From contig JASEVX010000131.1 of the NCBI GenBank assembly GCA_031761405.1, forward strand, positions 372,001-436,000: a DNA stretch of 64,000 nucleotides, in the 5' to 3' direction. Source of the stretch: Serripes groenlandicus. Its lineage: Eukaryota > Mollusca > Bivalvia > Cardiida > Cardiidae. The notes under the pieces are model-generated. The model saw nothing but the letters and a program-made list of their open reading frames with translations, ran no database searches and was not told where the DNA came from. Positions 52,875 to 63,020 of this stretch are shown here, piece after piece; within the stretch, counting starts at the first letter, position 1; each line of letters opens with the position of its first letter. Position numbers and translations under genes: made by a program.

Positions 52875-55411
52875 GACACATATGATAAACTGTTCAACTA
52901 TGACAGCAAGAGGGAGAAAGGAACGCTCTATAACTTGAAGCAAGTATATGACCACAAGAACGTATCGAAAAATGTGATGGAGAACTTTGACAAGGCAGAA
53001 GAGTTATTTGTTTTTGCAACAGAAGGATATACATTGTTGTCTGCTATGGACAAGTTAGGAATCCAGTCACTTGATGACCCACTGCTGAATGATAAGATAC
53101 TTGGAGATAGAAATGTGAAATAAATTGTGGCAGAACTTTTTGAATGAATGAATGGTGTTTTAAGCCCCGTCGACAACTAAGGTCATTTTGGGCGCTTATT
53201 AATTTACTTATTGTAAATTATGAAATAATTAAAATTGAAATATATAACTAACCAGTCTGTTAGACAAAACAATCAAACATGATGTATGCGATACTTAACA
53301 CTAATATAAAACGACATGTAAGCCAATGTAAGACAGTATTTAGGCAAACAAGCCAAACACTACTATGTAATACTTAACATAAAGACAAACAATATCTGAG
53401 AAAATGTGGAACAGGATCTGTAAAAGTAATGCATGTGCAAAAGCACGATTTAAGAAATAATCATATCTTATTAAAAATATTAATTTCCCTAAGGAAATCA
53501 AATAAAAGTTCCGGCTTGACAGACTCAAAGAGCTGACGCATACTTTGAGCCTTGAAAAATATATCACGTATTGGAGCGAAATCAGCACATTCCAGAAGAA
53601 TGTGCTGTACTGAAAGTTGTGTAAAACATGGAATACATTGAGGTGCTTCCTCATCTTTCAGTAAGTATGCATGAGTTAACCATGTGTGCCCAATGCGTAA
53701 ACGAGCAAGGACAATTTCTTCTCGGCGACAGGATCTAAAACCTGGCAGCCACTCACCAAGTACTGACTTGATTGAGTGCAGTTTATTATTTACTTGCTCA
53801 TTCCAATCACTTTGCCACTTATCGTAAAGTAAAACATGTATTAAAGGTTTAAAATCGGAATAAGGTATTTCAAAAGGTAAAACATCTTGTGAAAGAGCAG
53901 ATTTTGCTGCCAAGTCAGCATGTTCGTTACCGTGAATCCCCATATGACTGGGGATCCAGCAAAATACTACATGTGCTGTTGCACAAATACGCGATAACTT
54001 AGAAAGGAGGTTAACAATAATAGGATTATCTATTTTGTCATTCTGAAGTGCCTGCATAGCAGACAATGAGTCAGTAAAAATAATGTATCGCCAATAACCG
54101 TCGGATTCAATATAATCCAAAGCCAAATGAATTGCCTTTAACTCGGCAGAAAATACAGAAGCATTATTTGGCAACCGAAATGTTATCACATCGGTATCAT
54201 GCACTGCAGCGGCAGCAGCCTTGTTTCCATCTGTATAAATACACTCAAAGTTATAATATGTATTTTTAATTTCAATATACTTGGATTTAAAAACAATAGG
54301 ATCTGTGCAGGCCTTTTTATCGGTCGCAAGATCATACCTAAAGGATGGACTATGTAGAGTCCAAGGTGGAGAATCTGAAATCTCCTGCCTCGCAATGTCC
54401 TCTAGATCAACCTCAAGCTTAGCGACTTCAGGACCGTAACGGATACCAAAAGGCGGTATTACCCGTTCCTTCTTTAAGAATACAGAAGTTAGTTTTTGAA
54501 AGGCCCAAGACAGCTGAAGTCGTCAAAGTTGCTGTAGATAAAAATGTGGACGCAGGACTTTATTGTATTTGTAAACTCGATATAGGAGGTACAATTGTTT
54601 ACTGCTGCAATGCGAACTGTGGGAGAGGAACGTGGTTTCACTTTTAGTGTTTGGGAATTGACGAAGATGAAGTGACAGATGAAGACTGGTTTTGTTCAGA
54701 TGGATGTGTAAACAAGAAAAGAGCAAGAAGTTTAAAACGGTGGATAAGTTTCGAGATAATCGATATGACTACGGAAAATGACTGTTGTGGAGAGGTTTGA
54801 ATGATATAGCAAGGCATGATGCAGTGAGAGAAAATGATGGACCGAGAATGATAAGACATTGGAAGTATGACATGTTTGAGTTTTATGAAAGGAACCACCC
54901 AAAGTATTTTATATTTGGCCATAGATTGCTTGCAAACATTGCAGGGGCAACATCTGAAAGGATACGTCATGGGTTAATGTGGGAAAGAAATGTAAATGTT
55001 AAAGGGGGAGGACGGAAAAACATTCCTAAAGATCTGCATTGTGAGCATCTCGACATGGAGTATAAACAGAATAGTAGGGATGCTGCAGGACAGCTAACGG
55101 AAAAACTGTGGCAAGACATAGCCAAATGATTGGATTAGGAAAAACCTTGAATACGGTATTTGAAGAGCAGGTGCTTACCAAACCCAAAAGCTATACGCGC
55201 AAACATGGTAAAGTTGGATCGTACGTCAGATATTAAGAGAATGGTAAAAACCCTGCATCCGTTAAGATTCTTTCAGTATAAAGCAGGAAGATCACTAAAA
55301 GGGTATGGAAATAAACCAGTAGTCCAAGGTGTTCGTTTTCCGAAGAAATTTAAAGAAAGGTTGCAACGACATTTGAATAACATGGCCAAACTAAGGGCAT
55401 TGAATAAATGA
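52875..55411 (+). pseudogene. PHD finger plus DUF6589-like gene, split by an antisense LINE
   Basis: After the acceptor TATATTTGCAG the frame reads DTYDKLFNYDSKREKG...SLDDPLLNDKIL to a TAA at 53121-53123. The same frame remains open beyond it (IVAELF) until the LINE begins near 53140. Past the LINE, from about 54519, comes VVKVAVDKNVDAGLYCIC, a PHD finger (CIC..CCNANC..WFHF, stop, CLGI..WFCSDGC) with one TAG in place of a residue. A shift gives FRDNRYDYGK, a stop, LLWRGLNDIARHDAVREN and HGLMWERNVNVKGGGRKNIP, which resembles the DUF6589 family. Two more shifts near 55130 and 55230 lead to LHPLRFFQYKAGRSLKG and the terminal stop at 55411. PHD fingers read histone tails. DUF6589 is of unknown function and common in repetitive animal and fungal genes. 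At least three shifts and three stops: inactive. Confidence 0.6.
53140..54518 (-). mobile_element. Non-LTR retrotransposon (I/Nimb-like?), 5'-truncated, with RNase H
   Basis: Minus-strand frame open from about 54520 to 53461. It begins inside an RT-connection region (PPFGIRYGPEVAKLEVDLED), then has a complete RNase H: CIYTDGNK, SAELKAIHLAL, IIFTDSLSAM and HGNEHADLAAKS. A C-terminal zinc region follows (CIPCFTQLSVQHILLECADF). RNase H after RT occurs in I-group LINEs; the exact clade is not certain. The 3' UTR ends in a tail with AAATGACCTTAGTTGTCGAC and ATTCATTC repeats (53146-53205). A clear TSD was not found. It is inserted antisense into the PHD/DUF6589 pseudogene. A second piece of the same region is at 61.99-62.17 kb. 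Confidence 0.8.
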
Positions 55412-55415
55412 ATCC

Positions 55416-55545
55416 TTAACCCTTTCCCTCATATAGACGCTTTCTGACGCCTCTGTAGCACACAGCTTTTTGAAAACATAGTGACACAAAAAGAAATTGC
55501 TCGTTTTATTCTTTTGTCACATTGTTTTAAACTTTTAGTCATAGG
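55416..55545. repeat. TTAA-type MITE, left part
   Basis: TTAACCCTTTCCCTCATATA, GACGCCTCTGTAGCACAC and TTCTTTTGTCACATTG match the family at 50681-50908. The right end is missing. Confidence 0.65.
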
Positions 55546-55744
55546 TTATCCATTCAATTTTAGAGATTTGCCATTTTTTGAATACTGTTTGATGATTTCC
55601 TTGTGACGTAGATGATATATTGTTTTAAGCAATTAGCTACTATTGTCTTTCAATGCCATGTACTGTGCTGATATCTGATATCCCAATAAAGTTATCAGAA
55701 ATATTATTAAAAGCTATTTATAATTATTTCATGGTTTCAACAAA

Positions 55745-55820
55745 GATTCGAGGACTCGGCATTAGCGCACTGGACTTTGAATCAGGAGGACCCTGGTTCG
55801 ATCCTCGGCGGGAGTGTCCT
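55745..55820 (+). repeat. tRNA-Gln-like pseudogene or SINE head
   Basis: A-box-like TTAGCGCACTGGA, an anticodon-loop-like CTTTGAA and a perfect B box GGTTCGATCC in the right order. Anticodon and T stems are mismatched and the acceptor does not pair, so it is not a functional tRNA. Confidence 0.5.
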
Positions 55821-55921
55821 CGGAGTGTCCTCAGACAATACACTTTTTTTTAGCCCACGCTCTCTATGATATTACAATACAATACTCTACATACAATATT
55901 GTGTCTCATTGTCTCCCATCA

Positions 55922-56181
55922 CTGATTCACGTGGGAATGAATGAATGAATGTATATTGTTTTATGGCGCATCGACAGCTAAGGTCATTTAGCGCGCAATT
56001 CAATTTAATTATTCATGATCCCTGGGTAAACAAACCAGTACTAGGCTAGAAAATGTGCCTTGCCCAAGGGCACTCCACCATGACCGTAGTGCCGCGACTG
56101 GGGATCGAACCCGGGACACCCGGTTTCGAAATCGCCGACGCTAACCACTCGACCACAGCGGATTCCTGACTCACGTGGGAA
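55922..56181 (-). mobile_element. tRNA-derived SINE with 16 bp target duplication
   Basis: Bounded by CTGATTCACGTGGGAA and CTGACTCACGTGGGAA. Reverse strand: A box TGGTCGAGTGGTTAGC, B box GGGTTCGATCCC, core CCTTGGGCAAGGCACATTTT and ACTGGTTTGTTTACC, then tail AAATGACCTTAGCTGTCGAT and ATTC repeats. A sister copy is at 58.3 kb. Confidence 0.9.
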
Positions 56182-56189
56182 GGTTATCA

Positions 56190-57369
56190 GTTACCTGTAG
56201 AGATGGTTTGCGTGCTCTAGTTCTAGGTGCAATAACCAGGCCCCAAAGGTTATAAAACTTTTTTCTGTGCTTAACTCAAACTCAACTCAAAAATACAAAA
56301 CTTATTTATCACATGTTTGACAAAAAGAATGTATAGAAAACTACTAAATTTCATTTTTATAAATGTTTTTTTTAAAGTTTTGAGATGAGTGAGTTGAGCA
56401 CAGAAACAAGTTTTATAATCTCGGGCGAGGAAAGTGTGTTTAGGCACTGATTTAGGTTTAGACACTGATTGTCTGTAGCCATTGATGGCATAGAAAACGA
56501 CATTTGAAAATTCAATCAATCAATCAACATTGATTTCCTGCTTTGATTCCTGTGTTGTCTGTCGAGCCTGAATAGCTCAAGTCAGTAACGGGGCCAACTA
56601 TGAGTACAGGGTTGCTAGTCTCAAATTTATTGGATTAATATGCAATACTTGGTTGCTGGATTTATTAAATTTAACAAGACAACAAAATATAATTTGGAAA
56701 AACTACTTTTCTGATGAAAAAATATCGTGACATACATCATGCAACTACAGTATTAAAAATACGAAAAGCAACATATGAGCCCTAACCGGAATGCACCGCG
56801 ATTTCAAAATAAATTAATGTAAAACGCTTTAGAATTATTAAAGATCAGCATGTTCAAGTAATTAAGATTTTGAAAAGAATGTGAAAAAAGAAGTGATTGC
56901 TTTTCTGGATGACACCGGCAAAAATGTTGCTTTCCGGAATTTCAGTACTGCACATATAGGCATCAACAGTAAACTCTTTAGATTGCTAAAATTGAATGTT
57001 CTACTCTTATTTTGAGTTTTTAATAAACAAGAGAAGATTCGTTGGTATTTGAACACAATGGAATCAGTCTGTTGGCAATAATTATCATTAGTTAGCGTGT
57101 CGTCTGCCTGTAATGTTGTACTTTTCCAGTGATTGATTTAAGTCATAGCTTATGTTGCTCAAAGTTGCTTATTGTAGAAAAGGGATGAGATATTTACAGA
57201 AAATGGACTGTGTTTGTGAAACTAGGTATGTCTTCAATAATTCCATTGCACATGGAGGAGGATATTCTGCATGTCTGATGCAAGTGATAAAGTAATTATA
57301 CGTGCAAAATTAATGTCCGCTGTTTTAAATATTCCTGTTTTTTAATGTAAGTAATTTAAAACAGAATAC
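56190..57369. other. No supported gene
   Basis: Short frames only (56271-56519 and 56862-57056, minus) without splice signals or domain. The region precedes the SWIM gene and could hold its missing upstream exon, but none was recognised. Confidence 0.35.
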
Positions 57370-58050
57370 TTGCGTAATTATATTTCAGCTATGAATACAA
57401 AATTCGCTATTTTCAGAACCAAGGAAATGGACCTTAAGTCGAGAAATGAGGCCTACTCGGAAAATATCCCTGCGTTTCTTGTGAACAGGCCAAACAAGTT
57501 TTTAAAGCACTGTCTTCCCAGAATGCTCCCTGCAATAGAAAGAGTTCCAAAAGAAAATATTGTGTTTTCAAACAAAGATAACTGCAAAGACTCTGATATA
57601 TTACGAGATTTCTTTCGTGAATATGAAGCCGTTTTGACATGTAAAGATTTCTGTAAAAGCCATTGGCCGTGCAAGCACCTATCAATACTCGTTGAATACC
57701 CTAATTACAGCTGGGAATCATTAAACAGGGAGTATAATGGACAGGCATGCTTGGTGACACACAAATACGCAGACTGTAAAGAAGAACATAGTCTTCCAAT
57801 GCAGGAAACAGTACAGACAGTCTGTATATAATATAAGGAAACAGTGTCTTGCCGATTTCAATGCGATCCAACATGCTCTTTACTGTATTGACGAAATAGA
57901 GACGTTAAAGGTGGTCAGTCAAATGTTGACAACTAAGTATTTCCTGTCCGAACGAATACCCTCTGTTGGGTCTCTGCCTGTTCGTTTGAGCAGGAATAAG
58001 AAAAATCGAAAAAGAAGACAACAACAGTCAACAACACCTCTGTTCATACA
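57370..58050 (+). pseudogene. SWIM zinc-finger gene exon, frameshifted
   Basis: The frame opens after an in-frame stop. An acceptor (TTATATTTCAG) at 57388 gives a likely exon start. It encodes FAIFRTKEMDLKSRNEAYSE, PAFLVNRPNKFLKHCLPRM, and a SWIM-type motif LTCKDFCKSHWPCKHLSI with C, C and C-x-H, then NYSWESLNREYNGQ. The first SWIM Cys position (usually C-x-C) reads Leu-Thr-Cys, with another Cys nearby, so metal binding may be weakened. The frame stops at 57831, but a shifted frame from about 57836 continues the protein (RKQCLADFNAIQHALYCIDE) to a Lys/Arg/Gln-rich tail and a GTAAGG donor at 58051. SWIM fingers of this type occur in MULE/KDZ-like transposases and in repeated bivalve genes with Ulp1 domains. 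Confidence 0.6.
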
Positions 58051-58261
58051 GTAAGGTGCATTACAATTGATTCGACATTGAATGAAAACTACGAAGCAGA
58101 CTGTCAATCAGGTACGTATAAATAATCTAACAAAGAATATCGAATACTTTTGCATAATAATAAGAAGACCAGTGCGAACGATAAAACACGCATCAGCAAG
58201 AACAGATATTATCCAAAAAGGAAATAAGTTCAACTAGTTATTAAACTAAGTATACAAATGT

Positions 58262-58509
58262 TAAGGCGCGAGGAATGAATGTATATTGTTTTAAGGCGCA
58301 TCGACAGCTTAGGTCATTTAGCGCGCAATTAAATTTAATTATTCATGATCCCCGGGTAAACAAACCAGTACTAGGCTAGAACATGTGCCTTGCCCAAGGG
58401 CACTCCACCATGACCGTTGTGCCGCGACTGGGGATCGAACCCGGGACACCCGGTTTCGAAATCGCCGACGCTAACCACTCGACCACAGCGGATTCCTAAG
58501 GCGCGAGGA
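58262..58509 (-). mobile_element. tRNA-derived SINE with 13 bp target duplication
   Basis: Flanked by perfect TAAGGCGCGAGGA repeats (58262-58274, 58497-58509). Head, core and tail are as in the copy at 55.9 kb with only scattered differences, so both are recent. Confidence 0.9.
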
Positions 58510-58875
58510 CAAACACATAAGAAATGTTCCACACAGGATAATAATAAATCATATTACACAAATAAACGAACCAAAAAAGGCACGTCGTTTTGTAGTTTTT
58601 CAAAATCCTTTAGTCATATTAATTTAAGTTACTTTAAATGGTACATGTACACTGAACAGCCGTAAATTTAAACGAGTTTATGACAAAATGATTTTGAAAT
58701 ACTTGCACGTCATGTTAAAATAAGAGCATAACATTTGTGTCGTAAATGAATTAAAAAAGCAAAGATTGGTGAACATCTTTTCCTTTTGACGTGAATTTTC
58801 AAGTGTGTATGCATACCAACGTCCAAGAAAACAGATATAATAACATTGTCAGAACAAAATGATGTGTCAAGATAA

Positions 58876-59382
58876 CCCGTTCTTCGACTTCAATTCAGCA
58901 AAAAATCATCACGAAATCTTCTGGAAAAAATAACTGTTCAGCTTAATGATGCTGGCATCAACGTTTCAAAAGATCAGGCCAGATATAAATTTAAAACTAT
59001 GAAAAAGAAGAACAGGGAAGTATTGGACGAGAACGAAAAAACTAGAAATAGAAGGCATACTTGGAAGTATTTTGAAATGTTTCAGGAGGCGTACGGTCAT
59101 AAAGCAGGGACAGCTCCAAAGGCAACTTATGACAGCAAAAAAGAATCGAAAAACAATACAGATAGTGTTATTAAAGATGAAAACGTGCAAGTGTTCATCA
59201 GACAATGGAGAAAATGGAGAAAATTGACGAAACAATTTCCCAATTTCTTCCTGAAAATGAGGACTCAACGTGACCAACAAATGAATAGAATAGACTGTTT
59301 TTTGTATATTTATCAGAGCAGTTTGCCGAATGATTCGGCAAATTGCAATGATGATAAAAAAAAAAATGACTGCCAAATGTAA
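58876..59382 (+). CDS. Myb/SANT-like trihelix exon, partial
   Basis: Open for 168 codons after a stop at 58873. The fold core is LLEKITVQLNDAGINVSKDQ, ARYKFKTMKKKNREVLDENE, then WKYFEMFQEAYGHKAG and TAPKATYDSKK. This matches the Myb/SANT-like (trihelix/MADF-type) layout: a helix with an L/I ladder, a QARYKFK..K recognition helix, and an aromatic-rich last helix. The following region (IRQWRKWRKLTKQFPNFFLK) is basic, and the end is low-complexity and probably not native. No clear acceptor at the start. Likely a DNA-binding subunit of a transposon or a host regulator derived from one. It lies on the same strand as the SWIM and PHD/DUF6589 pieces. Confidence 0.55.
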   Translation, partial: PVLRLQFSKKSSRNLLEKITVQLNDAGINVSKDQARYKFKTMKKKNREVLDENEKTRNRRHTWKYFEMFQEAYGHKAGTAPKATYDSKKESKNNTDSVIKDENVQVFIRQWRKWRKLTKQFPNFFLKMRTQRDQQMNRIDCFLYIYQSSLPNDSANCNDDKKKNDCQM

Positions 59383-59499
59383 AGGCCACTTTTTACAAAA
59401 TAACAATTTCATGTAGAGATTTCTTTTTCCATTTATTTCCAGATTATTTAAAAGTTGTGTACTGCAGATCTGTTGTAAAACCGTGTAAAAGTTAATTGT

Positions 59500-59612
59500 T
59501 CAAAAAACATGACCGCGGGGCTAATTTGCCTGATATGGCTATAATGAAAACTTAAAAATTCTTCTCCTCCAAAAGTGTCTAGCAGATTTTCAAATAATTA
59601 ATCTATTGCATT
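59500..59612 (+). repeat. Core fragment of the 24.7 kb Helentron-like family
   Basis: AAAAACATGACCGC, GGGGCTAATTTGCC, ATATGGCTATAATGAAAACT and TCTTCTCCTCCAAAAGTGTC match the 167 bp unit of the element at 24.73-26.17 kb. Confidence 0.75.
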
Positions 59613-59632
59613 TAATGACAACTCTGTACCTT

Positions 59633-59912
59633 AACTAGAATGGAGTGCTCCCCGCAGCACGTGCGTCACCTGCCGGCGCCTTGTCAGAAAATTTTAATTT
59701 TTGACAGAAAAGGGGCAATAATATAAAAATATTTGGACTATTCCCCTTTTGTGAACCCATCACAAATATTGATATAAACATTTGTCAGAAGTTTCAATCC
59801 AATCCTTTGGGAAGAAAAAAAGTTATTTGAAAATGTGACGAAAAAGTGTGACGACAGACAGCGGACAAAAAAAAGTAATCCCTAAGTGGCTACCATGCTA
59901 CGCAGGTGACAC
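59633..59912 (-). mobile_element. Helentron-like element, relative of 30.57 kb
   Basis: AACTAGAATGGAGTGCTCCC at the left, TAGCTACC-like ATGGTAGCCAC (reverse) at the right, with GTGACGAAAAAGTGTGACG near the right side. The 30.57 kb relative has a longer microsatellite; this one retains a core (GGGGCAATAATATAAAAATA). Confidence 0.7.
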
Positions 59913-60153
59913 AATAAAAAGTGTGTTAATTCTCTTTAGACTATTGAATGTGTCAGATACCATTTGAGGGAGGAATTCTTGAAGTATGAATACAGGTAAT
60001 ACTTTTAAAGAAGGGTGTTCCTGAAATGGATGCACATAGGTTGTAAAGAAAACAACTTCAACTTTTCAACTTCAGTTAAAGATAACTTGTTGTGAGTTAT
60101 GATATTCTTTGACACATTACTCTAATAAATATTGAGAGGCAGGTTCTAAAAAG

Positions 60154-61530
60154 AAACAAGAGTGCCTGTGCCGCCACAATATACGCCGCCACAAAATATA
60201 AAGATCAAGATTGATCCTTTTAATTATTGCTTTTAACATGTATCACAAGACTACCATTGGAATCTCTATCAAAATGGCCGAAACGAAAAATGGTAATTTC
60301 ATGAAAAAAAATCACAAAACTACCATTATGGTAAAACAATCATTTAATGGAAAAGAAACAGCAAACAAAGTATTGCATTGGATTGTTGGAGCATAATGTC
60401 CCATTTAACAAATTATTTCAGTCAGGAAGAAAATAGGATACATATAAACAGAGATAGAACCCTATAGAGGCTTCCGATATGAAAGTAGGTCAAATGGCAG
60501 TGTCGATATGTATCCTTTTTTTCCTTCTGAGCATAACTCTTGCAAAAATCACTCTACCGGATAATCCCTGCTTTTATACTTCTACCTGTTTGGAAACTTG
60601 AGTTTCGTTCTCAAGTGAATATTCTATAGAGACCAAGTTTCGAAAGGCATAACTATTGCAAAAATCGCTGAACCGGAAAATCGCCGCTTCATGCACATCT
60701 ACCCATTATAGTCATAATATTGACCAAGTTTTGAAAAGATTCAGTCAGAAACGTAGGAGGAGTTGCGTTCACAAGCCGCAATATCAATCAGCTACAGAGA
60801 CTTTAAGTTACAAGCGACATAAATCTTGCAAAAATCAATGAACCGGAAAATCGCCGTTTCATGCACATCTACCCATTATAGTTATGACAGTGACTAAGTT
60901 TGGAAAAGATTCGGTCAGAAACATAGGAAGAGTTGCGTACACAAGGCTGCAATATCAATCAGCTACAGAGACTAAGTTACAAGGGACATTAATCTTGCAA
61001 AAATCAATGAACCGGAAAATCGCCGCTTCATGCACATCTACCCATTTAATATAGTCATGACATTGACCAAGTTTTGAAAAGATTCGGTCAGAAACATAGG
61101 AGGAGTTGCGTTCACAAGGCTGCAATATCAATCAGCTACATAGACTAAGTTACAAGGGACATAAATCTTGCAAATATAAATGAACCGGAAAATCGCCGCT
61201 TCATGCACATCTACCCATTATAGTCATGACATTGACCAAGTTTTGAAAATATTCGGTCAGAAACATAGGAGGAGTTGCGTTCACAAGGCTGCAATATCAA
61301 TCAGCTACAGATACTAAGTTACAAGGGACATAAATCTTGCAAATATCAATGAACCGGAAGATCACTGCTTCATGCACATCTACACATTATGGTTATGACA
61401 TTGACCAAGTTTTGAAAAGATACGGTCAGAAACATAGGAGGAGTTGCGTTCACAAGATATGGACGTACGGACAGACGGAGAAGATGACGCCAATATACCA
61501 CCGCCTCCGGCGACGTATAAAAATGAAATT
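60154..61530 (-). mobile_element. Helentron-like element with about 169 bp tandem core
   Basis: Left end AAACAAGAGTGCCTGTGCC. About five to six copies of a 169 bp unit follow (GAACCGGAAAATCGCCG at 60.67, 60.84, 61.01 and 61.18 kb; GAACCGGAAGATCACTG at 61.35). Then come GTACGGACAGACGG and a CCGCCTCCGGCG hairpin at the right end. Short ORFs with ASCTSTHYS are repeat translations. Confidence 0.8.
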
Positions 61531-61825
61531 TCCATAATCTGTGTTCCAGTGCATATTGAATGGAAAAATGGCGATAGAAATATATAATGAAGGAAAATGA
61601 ATTTAATTTAATTGGTAACAGTTTCAAAACGTCCAATAAATTGTAATGTGTCTTGGTACATAGTCGCATACAATGTTACCAATCTGTAAAAGAACAAGTC
61701 GGTTACATTTACATGTGTGTACACATACTCTACTTGTGATTTGAAAATGCATGTCATAACACTCATTATGTCCTTTTAAAGACAACCATCGTTTCTGTAC
61801 AAAGATGCCACTAGACAATGACAGC

Positions 61826-61905
61826 TGATTTTTATTTAGCGCTCAAAATGACCTTAGTTGTCGACGTGCCTTAAAACACCATTCATTCATTCATTCAATG
61901 TTGAG
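61826..61905 (+). repeat. LINE/SINE 3' tail with ATTC repeats
   Basis: AAAATGACCTTAGTTGTCGA, TTAAAACACC and CATTCATTCATTCATTC form the same tail as the LINE at 53.15-53.20 kb, here in plus orientation. The body is almost entirely missing. Confidence 0.75.
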
Positions 61906-61991
61906 TCCTTCAGACCAATAATGTATTCCCTCTTCGAGTAAGCTCCTCTTCAAATAGAAAGGATATACTAGTTATAATAGTTATGCGATAC

Positions 61992-62165
61992 TTTGACGCA
62001 TACTTTGAGCCTTGAAAAATATATCACGTATTGCGGCGAAATCAGCACATACCAGAAGAATGTGCTGTACTGAAATTTGTGTAAAACATGGAATACATTG
62101 AGGTGCTTCCACACCTTTCAGTAAGTATGCATGAGTTACCCATTTGACCCACAATTGATAAATCA
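61992..62165 (-). mobile_element. LINE fragment (C-terminal zinc region)
   Basis: Translates on the minus strand to THAYLLKGVEAPQCIPCF and ISVQHILLVCADFAAIRDIF, nearly identical to the LINE at 53.53-53.68 kb. It carries neither 5' nor 3' ends and runs opposite to the adjacent tail at 61826-61905. Confidence 0.75.
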
Positions 62166-62964
62166 ATTTAACCAAGACGATGACTAAGTTGTTTTTATAT
62201 TTCATTTCTGATATAGGCAGTTCGGATTCTGTCGGTTTGTAAGTATTTCAATTGTGTGTCCAATTCCAATTATTTCCACAACAACCAAAGGTTATTGGGG
62301 TTTAAGAACACCTAGGCCATAGTCTCAAGATAATATAGTCTGATGACTCTTCGCCTGTCATTAACTTTTAGATTTAAACAACATCTTTTGCTAAACCACG
62401 GGATAAATTTTATTCATACATAAAGGAATGTTCCTTGGGTGGTCCTCTTTTAAAATTACTTCCCGATTTAAATTGAGAAATTGGATTGCTAAGGCAGAAG
62501 AAAGTGGGGGAAATGATTTGCCAATTCTATTAATTCAATGTTCCGATTCAAATAAGATTTGATAGAAATGTACCAATAAATTATATTGCGGTTGCTGCTA
62601 CATTCGAAAGAGATAACAATGGCAGACATGTTGCATCAGATAATGCGTAAAATGACAAAAATTAAAGATTATGAAAGTGCTCGTCTCATATCAAGATAAT
62701 TAAGCAGAAATGTTAATTCATTGACAATTTAACACAGTTACTTCAATGTTATTTTTCTTTTCAGCCTTGCTGGATTGTATTTGAATGATGCCATTTAAAA
62801 AAAAAAGCCCTGTGGCAATATTGGATGGATGTTTACGTTTCTTCAGCAATTGGATTATTTGCATCCTTCAAAGATCATGTTTTGTATCTTTACTGATTCG
62901 TGCTTAATTAAATTTCTAAATTGTTTTGAAGAAATGAATATTGAAAATATGTTATGTGTTTTTA
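62166..62964. other. Non-coding, with a Helentron-like core remnant
   Basis: GGAATGTTCCTTGGGTGGTCC at 62421-62445 onward, AGAAATGTACCA and related phrases resemble the 51.1 kb and 24.7 kb cores. No exon seen. Confidence 0.4.
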
Positions 62965-63020
62965 ATGATGGAATGAATGGATGGTTAAGGCACGTCGACT
63001 ACTAAGGTCATTTTGGGAAA
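62965..63020 (-). repeat. LINE/SINE 3' tail
   Basis: GGAATGAATGGATGGTTAAG and CGTCGACTACTAAGGTCATT are the reverse of the tail described at 53.15 kb. Confidence 0.65.

Noticed and set aside
61826..62165. Twin-priming LINE insertion (inverted 5' segment next to tail)
   Set aside because: In twin priming the inverted part should lie on the 5' side of the tail; here it lies on the 3' side, so two separate events are more likely.
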